In this document: positions 59,742 to 64,000 of the stretch, piece by piece | How the letters are laid out: every line of letters begins with the position of its first letter | How positions within the stretch are numbered: position 1 is the stretch's first letter | DNA from: JBBDJB01 sp040880125 | GTDB taxonomy: Bacteria > Planctomycetota > Planctomycetia > Pirellulales > JBBDJB01 | Direction: 5' to 3' | Assembly (NCBI GenBank): GCA_040880125.1 | Contig: JBBDJB010000012.1 | Span: 62,001-126,000, forward strand | Length of the DNA stretch: 64,000 bases | The notes under the pieces: generated by a model | What the model saw: the letters and a program-made list of their open reading frames with translations, nothing else | The model's database searches: none | Told to the model about the DNA's origin: nothing | Made by a program: the position numbers and the translations under genes

Positions 59742-60305
59742 ATGGACACGCTCCTGAATCGACGACACTGGCTGCTGCTATCATCGCTGGCGCTGGCGTT
59801 GGGATGCCAGTCCGAGGCCGAAGAATCTACGTCCGGCCGTAGCGTGCGCGCTAGCCGCCCGATCATGGACGGCGAGGTGAATCCATCGCTGGAGGCCAAT
59901 CTCAAGCCGGCTCACCTGGAAACGAAGGGCGATCTTCAGTTTGTGCGGGGCTTTGTGCGAGGGTTCGAACGCGCCCGTCAGCAGGGTCGGCCGGCGATGC
60001 TGTTCTTTACCGCCGATTGGTGCACGTTCTGCAAGCAAATGGAACGCGAAGCGTTCCGCGATCAGAGCGTGATTGATCTGTCGCGACACTTTGTCTGTGT
60101 GCTGGTGGATGCGGACGAAGAAACCGAAGTCTGCCGGGAGTTCGATGTCGACGGATTTCCCACCATCGTGTTTCTACTGCCTAACGGCGCTCAGCCTGGC
60201 CGCTTGATCGGCAAGCAACCTAGCGTACAGCTCGCCGACGAAATGCAATCGGTTCTGCGCACCGCCGCCCGATGGATGCCGGGCAGTAGCGGGATTCTTC
60301 GGTAA
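59742..60305 (+). CDS. Thioredoxin-fold lipoprotein (DsbD-gamma/TlpA-like)
   Basis: A 187-aa exported protein. The lipobox LALGC (C22) gives a lipoprotein. A linker (23-60) precedes a thioredoxin-fold domain (70-175) with active-site WCTFC (C94, C97) and the cis-Pro region DGFPTIVFLLP. It resembles the C-terminal domain of DsbD and DUF255-type thioredoxins; it would reduce or isomerise disulfides in the periplasm. The partner is not encoded nearby. The following gap (60306-60590) holds nothing clear. Confidence 0.85.
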   Translation: MDTLLNRRHWLLLSSLALALGCQSEAEESTSGRSVRASRPIMDGEVNPSLEANLKPAHLETKGDLQFVRGFVRGFERARQQGRPAMLFFTADWCTFCKQMEREAFRDQSVIDLSRHFVCVLVDADEETEVCREFDVDGFPTIVFLLPNGAQPGRLIGKQPSVQLADEMQSVLRTAARWMPGSSGILR

Positions 60306-60590
60306 AAGCCTCGCTCTGTGGCTTTCGCAGACGCTATCTTCGGGCAGCCTGCATTTTCTAGTCTGCATCTTCGGGGATTTTCTGTCCCCCGTCTCGCATC
60401 CTGCGCAACTCTTCGCGATCTATCAGGGTATCCTATTTTTCGCGTCGTAGCCATCTGCTTGCATGCTTGTGGCGGCAGCGGGATATTTTGGTACGATTAG
60501 CTCTCGCTGCATGTCGTGCTGCGCAAGAGGCGCCCGCTTGCGGCAACTAGGTAGACAACCAAAGCACGATAACCAAGGGGGTCCTTTCTG

Positions 60591-61535
60591 ATGCGGCGTG
60601 CAAAGATCACGATCGTCGGTGCCGGCAATGTGGGGGCGACCACGGCCCATTGGTGTGCAGCCGCCGAGTTGGGAGACGTTGTTCTGGTCGATATCCCGCA
60701 GACGGAAGACATGCCTAAGGGCAAAGCTCTCGATCTGATGCAAGCATCGCCGGTGTTCGACTTCGATTCCCACATTACGGGCACCACCAGCTACGAAGAG
60801 ACGGCCGGTTCCGACGTGGTGGTAATCACCGCCGGCATGCCGCGCAAGCCCGGCATGAGCCGAGATGATCTGCTGGCGACAAACGCCAAGATCGTCGGCT
60901 CGGTCGCAGAACAGGTCAAGGCGACCAGCCCGGATGCGATCGTCATCGTGGTGAGCAACCCGCTCGACGCCATGGTGCAGCGGGCCCTTCAAGTAACCGG
61001 CTTTCCAAGCCAGCGAGTCCTCGGGCAAGCCGGCGTGTTGGACACCGCCCGGTATCGCACGTTCTTAGCAATGGAACTAGGCGTGAGCGTCGAAGACGTG
61101 TCGGCGCTTTTGATGGGCGGCCACGGCGATACCATGGTGCCGCTGCCCAGTTGCACGTCTGTCGGTGGCATTCCCGTCACACAGCTTCTCGACGAGAAGC
61201 GGCTGGCGGAGATCATCGATCGCACGCGCAAGGGCGGGGCGGAGATCGTCGGCCTGCTCAAGACCGGAAGCGCCTATTACGCACCCGCGGCGGCGACCGC
61301 GCAAATGGTCGAGGCCATCGTTCGCGACAAGAAGCGGCTGCTCCCCTGCGCGGCCTATTGCAACAAAGAGTACGGCGTGGGCGGCTATTATGTCGGCGTG
61401 CCCGTCATCCTGGGAGCCGCGGGCGTAGAGCGGATTATCGAGTTGAAATTGAGCGACCAGGAACAAGCGGAGTTTCGCAACAGCGTGGAGGCCGTGAAAG
61501 GACTTGTCGCGGCAATGGAGAAGCTAGTTAGCTAG
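60591..61535 (+). CDS. mdh: Malate dehydrogenase
   Basis: A 314-aa LDH-like malate dehydrogenase, oxidising malate to oxaloacetate with NAD in the citric acid cycle. The dinucleotide motif is GAGNVGAT (10-17), the acidic residue D34 (LVDIPQ) favours NAD, the substrate loop is MPRKPGMSRDD (R85, R91), followed by D151, R154 and the catalytic H178 (GGHGDTM). R85 in the active-site loop marks malate rather than lactate specificity. A GGGGG ribosome-binding stretch lies 13-9 bp before the ATG. Confidence 0.95.
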   Translation: MRRAKITIVGAGNVGATTAHWCAAAELGDVVLVDIPQTEDMPKGKALDLMQASPVFDFDSHITGTTSYEETAGSDVVVITAGMPRKPGMSRDDLLATNAKIVGSVAEQVKATSPDAIVIVVSNPLDAMVQRALQVTGFPSQRVLGQAGVLDTARYRTFLAMELGVSVEDVSALLMGGHGDTMVPLPSCTSVGGIPVTQLLDEKRLAEIIDRTRKGGAEIVGLLKTGSAYYAPAAATAQMVEAIVRDKKRLLPCAAYCNKEYGVGGYYVGVPVILGAAGVERIIELKLSDQEQAEFRNSVEAVKGLVAAMEKLVS

Positions 61536-61704
61536 TTTTCGCCGCGTCGATTACCTGCTAGCAAGCGGCAACTTCCGTGACGTTGACATGCTCCACTTGC
61601 TCCATTACAGTCCGCAGCTTATGCCTTATGCCTCTGACCGACTCCAAATGAGGCACGCGCCATGCGAGGACCAGGTGGACCTACGTCGCCCGACGCCGAA
61701 GCAG

Positions 61705-62463
61705 ATGCCGACGCTCAGGGCGAGGCCGGGAGTGGTCGTGCTAGCAGTGAGCGTAGCGACAGGCTGCTACAGCGGCGGCTCCGTTACGATTGCTCCACCG
61801 CAGCACACGGCAGTAGCGCCAAGCGGCACAGCGGAGCTACTCTCGCGCGCGACGTCGGCGCCGGTCGTGGCTCCGGCGGCGATCTCGCCCGCGCTGTCAT
61901 CGAACCGGATCGAAGCGCTTCCGGTGGGATGGCAAGCGCAGGCAACGGCGAGGGATTGGCAATACATCGTCCTGCACCATACGGCGACCTCCGCGGGAAG
62001 TGTCGAAGGCATCGACGCGGTGCATCGACGCCGCAAGGACAGCCAGGGCCGCTCCTGGCTCGGCATTGGCTATCACTTCGTCATCGGCAACGGCCAGGGC
62101 ATGCCAGACGGTCAGGTCGAATCGACTTTTCGATGGCGCGACCAGTTGCATGGTGCGCACTCGGGCGTTCCGCGGTACAACGACTGGGGCATCGGCGTCT
62201 GTCTGGTGGGCGATTTCGATCAGAACCCGCCGACGGACAAGCAGCTTGCGGCCGCGCGAGAATTAATTGCAGCCTTGCGGCGCCGATTCGATATCGCCGC
62301 TGGAGACGTACGGCGGCACGGCGAACTAGTGGCGACCGACTGCCCCGGTGTGCTGTTTTCCGTTGCGGACGTGGTTCACGATGCGGCGGCTCGCGATACT
62401 TCTACCGCGGCGATTGCACCGGTTCGCTCCGCGCGAACGGCCGTGCGGCAACCCTTCTTCTGA
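61705..62463 (+). CDS. N-acetylmuramoyl-L-alanine amidase (amidase_2/PGRP), lipoprotein
   Basis: A 252-aa exported protein. VATGC (C21) is a lipobox. The amidase_2 domain (about 84-225) has the zinc ligands H91 (IVLHHTA), H205 (RRHGEL) and C213 (TDCPG), and GIGYHFVIGNG, WGIGVCLVGDF as in PGRP-type peptidoglycan amidases. It would cleave the bond between muramic acid and the stem peptide. ATG 61705 is chosen as it starts just before the lipobox; the frame is open up to 61588, but those codons look non-coding. The gene precedes the hydrolase gene by 33 bp. Confidence 0.85.
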   Translation: MPTLRARPGVVVLAVSVATGCYSGGSVTIAPPQHTAVAPSGTAELLSRATSAPVVAPAAISPALSSNRIEALPVGWQAQATARDWQYIVLHHTATSAGSVEGIDAVHRRRKDSQGRSWLGIGYHFVIGNGQGMPDGQVESTFRWRDQLHGAHSGVPRYNDWGIGVCLVGDFDQNPPTDKQLAAARELIAALRRRFDIAAGDVRRHGELVATDCPGVLFSVADVVHDAAARDTSTAAIAPVRSARTAVRQPFF

Positions 62464-62496
62464 ATTCTTCACGAAACTTATCCAGCTCATATCCGG

Positions 62497-63222
62497 ATGA
62501 TCATGAACCGCATTCAATCGCTTCTAGAGGATCAGGCACGTGCTCATGCGACACCGGCGGTCGCTTCCGCCCGAGCCGGATCGGCCGTTTCACAACTAGC
62601 CACTCGTTGTGCGTACTTCGCGCCATTGCATTACGAGTCGAACTACGCCTATCCGCTGCTTGTGTGGCTGCCCGGCGCGTCGGATGACGAGCGGCAGCTT
62701 AGCCGCATCATGCCGCACGTGAGCATGCGGAACTTCGTGGCGGTCGCCCCGCGCCGCACGCGGTCGGCTTCGTCGCAGAAGCTCGCAGTGAGCGAATCCC
62801 TCGAAGTGCTCCAGGTGGCCGAGCGGCAGGTGTTCGAGGCGATCGAACTTGCGCAGCGGCGGTTTCGCGTCTCGCCACAGCGGATCTTTCTGGCCGGAAT
62901 GGCCGAAGGCGGAAGCGCGGCGCTGCGAGTCGGGCTGATGAATCCGCAGCGCTTCGCCGGGGCGGCCTCGCTGGGGGGGCCTTTCCCTGATGGAAATCGG
63001 CCGCTGCGGCTGTTGGACGAGGCGCGTTCGCTTCCACTGCTCTTGGCCACCGGCCGTGCCAGCCAGCGATACGACGAAACGCGAGTATGCCACGACCTGC
63101 GACTGCTGCACACAGCCGGTATGTCCGTCACGCTGCGCCAGTATACCTGCGGCGATCACCTGACCACGCAAATGCTAGCGGATCTGAACCGCTGGATGAT
63201 GGGCGTCATTTGCCCATCTTAA
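62497..63222 (+). CDS. Esterase-fold protein lacking the catalytic serine (pseudo-esterase)
   Basis: A 241-aa protein with the fold of the phospholipase/carboxylesterase (lysophospholipase-like) family: YPLLVWLPGASDDERQL (oxyanion region), VSPQRIFLAGMAEGG (nucleophile elbow), and GDH at the end (H221). In the elbow the usual G-x-S-x-G is GMAEG, with Ala136 where serine should be. The acid position near 185-195 has no Asp in the usual context. It is therefore likely inactive as an esterase and may be a binding or regulatory protein. It follows the amidase gene, so envelope-related function is possible. ATG at 62497, a second ATG 6 bp later. Confidence 0.72.
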   Translation: MIMNRIQSLLEDQARAHATPAVASARAGSAVSQLATRCAYFAPLHYESNYAYPLLVWLPGASDDERQLSRIMPHVSMRNFVAVAPRRTRSASSQKLAVSESLEVLQVAERQVFEAIELAQRRFRVSPQRIFLAGMAEGGSAALRVGLMNPQRFAGAASLGGPFPDGNRPLRLLDEARSLPLLLATGRASQRYDETRVCHDLRLLHTAGMSVTLRQYTCGDHLTTQMLADLNRWMMGVICPS

Positions 63223-63345
63223 GACGGTCTCCGCTTGCGCCGCGCGGATGCTAGTGCGATTCAAATCGACTGTCGTCTCTAAAATCGTTTCTTTTGTGCT
63301 GCGTCACGATTGGAACTACGGGGCGGGCTCGTCGTCATCCAATCG

Positions 63346-63375
63346 TACTGCTGGACAAGCCACTAGTGGCACGCG
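63346..63375. repeat. Palindromic repeat family C, copy 5
   Basis: TACTGCTGG ... CCACTAGTGGCACG: left arm retained, right arm altered, same GGCAC tail. Confidence 0.6.
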
Positions 63376-63459
63376 CGTTCAGGCCGTCACGGAACATGAG
63401 TCAGCGGATGCTCTCGCATGCAGGAGCACGCTGGTAGACTGCCGGCCCGCTAACGCGGA

Positions 63460-63489
63460 TTGACACTCGCGTCGGCTTTCGGGTACAAA
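63460..63489 (+). promoter_or_regulatory. Sigma-70-like promoter
   Basis: TTGACA (63460-63465), a consensus -35, and TACAAA (63484-63489), spacer 18 bp; the transcript would have a leader of about 200 nt before ATG 63698. Confidence 0.5.
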
Positions 63490-63697
63490 CCCCGCCTCTT
63501 TGATCCGCTCCGATCCGGCGCGACGCGGGAAGAACCGGCGCGCGCCGCCTTTTCTCGAGCAATCGAAGGAAACTCATCTTTGCCTCCGCACAGCTGCGTT
63601 ATGCGATGCGCGCTGGCGATGATGCAGAAGGTCGACTAATCACGCGGGGTCAACCGAACGGCAAACGGCTTCTCTGCGGGGACGCGAAAGGCTGGCG

Positions 63698-64000
63698 ATG
63701 TCCAACAGGCGCGACGCCGACCCGATCGAAAGCAACTCCGAGCCGGGCAGGTTCGAACAATTGCGGCAGTGGGCACTCGAGCACCGACGTGCATCGGTCG
63801 CCGCACTCGCGGGCACACTGGTGCTGATCGCCGGAGCGACCGCATCGGCGCTGTACTTTCGCTCGTCGGCCGACACCACCGAACAACAGGTCACACTGCA
63901 AATGGCTTTGGATGCGCTGGACCGCGAGCAGTACGGCGAAGCCCGCAAGCTGGCGGAAGAGCTGCGCAAGCGGCGCAACCTGCCGCCGGAGTCGCTGGGG
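63698..64000 (+). CDS. Membrane-anchored TPR-like protein, partial at right edge
   Basis: A 101-codon open frame that continues past the window. After a polar N-terminus there is one membrane helix at about residues 33-53 (AALAGTLVLIAGATASALYF), then a helical segment with TPR-like spacing (ALDALDREQYGEARKLAEEL). Such single-helix TPR proteins are common in this phylum. The start is ATG 63698, placed after a promoter; no strong ribosome site is visible. Only the N-terminal part can be judged. Confidence 0.6.
   Translation, partial: MSNRRDADPIESNSEPGRFEQLRQWALEHRRASVAALAGTLVLIAGATASALYFRSSADTTEQQVTLQMALDALDREQYGEARKLAEELRKRRNLPPESLG

Larger units (their letters stand above)
63223..63697. other. 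475-bp gap, no complete gene
   Basis: Contains a degenerate family C repeat (63346-63375) and a promoter-like pair (63460-63489) for the gene at 63698. Confidence 0.55.

Noticed and set aside
60467..60497. Promoter-like TTGTGG / TACGAT before mdh
   Set aside because: The spacer is 19 bp and both boxes are weak.

Overview
The window looks like chromosomal DNA of a planctomycete, most likely of the Pirellulales type. The evidence is high GC, two sets of Planctomycete-specific DUF1501 / DUF1549-DUF1553 / PVC-type haem proteins, a PEP-CTERM protein, kinase-derived scaffold proteins, a FlhA-FlhF-FlhG-FliA block and dense small palindromic repeats between genes. I read 37 protein genes (one running off the right edge, one tiny ORF less certain), one attenuator leader peptide and one putative small RNA. 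I found no tRNA, rRNA, CRISPR array, transposase or phage gene.

Layout. 1-3852 (+): MazG-like hydrolase, a large envelope protein, an ABC ATPase and a small membrane protein, tightly packed. 4580-6877 (+): secreted CehA/McbA-type PHP metallohydrolase. 7030-17536 (-): four-gene operon (haem c/DUF1549/discoidin/DUF1553, DUF1501, SGNH hydrolase, PVC-type dehydrogenase) probably for extracellular polysaccharide or sulfated glycan degradation. 17663-18148 (-): SlyD-like prolyl isomerase. 18676-21443 (+): two unrecognised membrane proteins sharing a repeated module. 21490-29617 (-): second Planctomycete-specific series (DUF1501, DUF1549/DUF1553, WD40/haem c, ThuA), with a palindromic element in or beside every gap. 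29899-31317 (+): kinase-like N-terminal domain plus leucine-rich repeats, with no kinase. 31432-35286 (-): BlaI repressor and an unusual BlaR1-PDZ-HlyD fusion.

35709-35833 (-): a near-consensus promoter and strong terminator enclosing a ~90-nt RNA. 36076-38316 (+): S9 peptidase lipoprotein. 38379-39676 (+): DAHP synthase preceded by a leader peptide with seven consecutive aromatic residues and a terminator, a textbook attenuation layout. 39957-41024 (+): fatty acid desaturase. 41039-46241 (-): a zinc-ribbon protein and a pseudokinase, both ending in secretin-like short N-terminal domains. 46561-48335 (+): glutamate-type dehydrogenase translationally coupled to a cyclic-nucleotide-binding-domain protein. 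48695-49567 (+): PEP-CTERM protein. 50499-52769 (-): large secreted alpha/beta hydrolase. 53583-59370 (-): flagellar export and regulation genes. 59742-64000 (+): thioredoxin-like lipoprotein, malate dehydrogenase, peptidoglycan amidase, an esterase-fold protein lacking its nucleophile, and the start of a TPR-like membrane protein.

Regulation visible in sequence: the aromatic attenuator before DAHP synthase; two 12-bp dyads overlapping the blaI promoter; several sigma-70-like promoters; and four families of dispersed palindromic repeats concentrated in convergent gaps, where they may end transcription. Functions are assigned from family motifs only; no database search was run.
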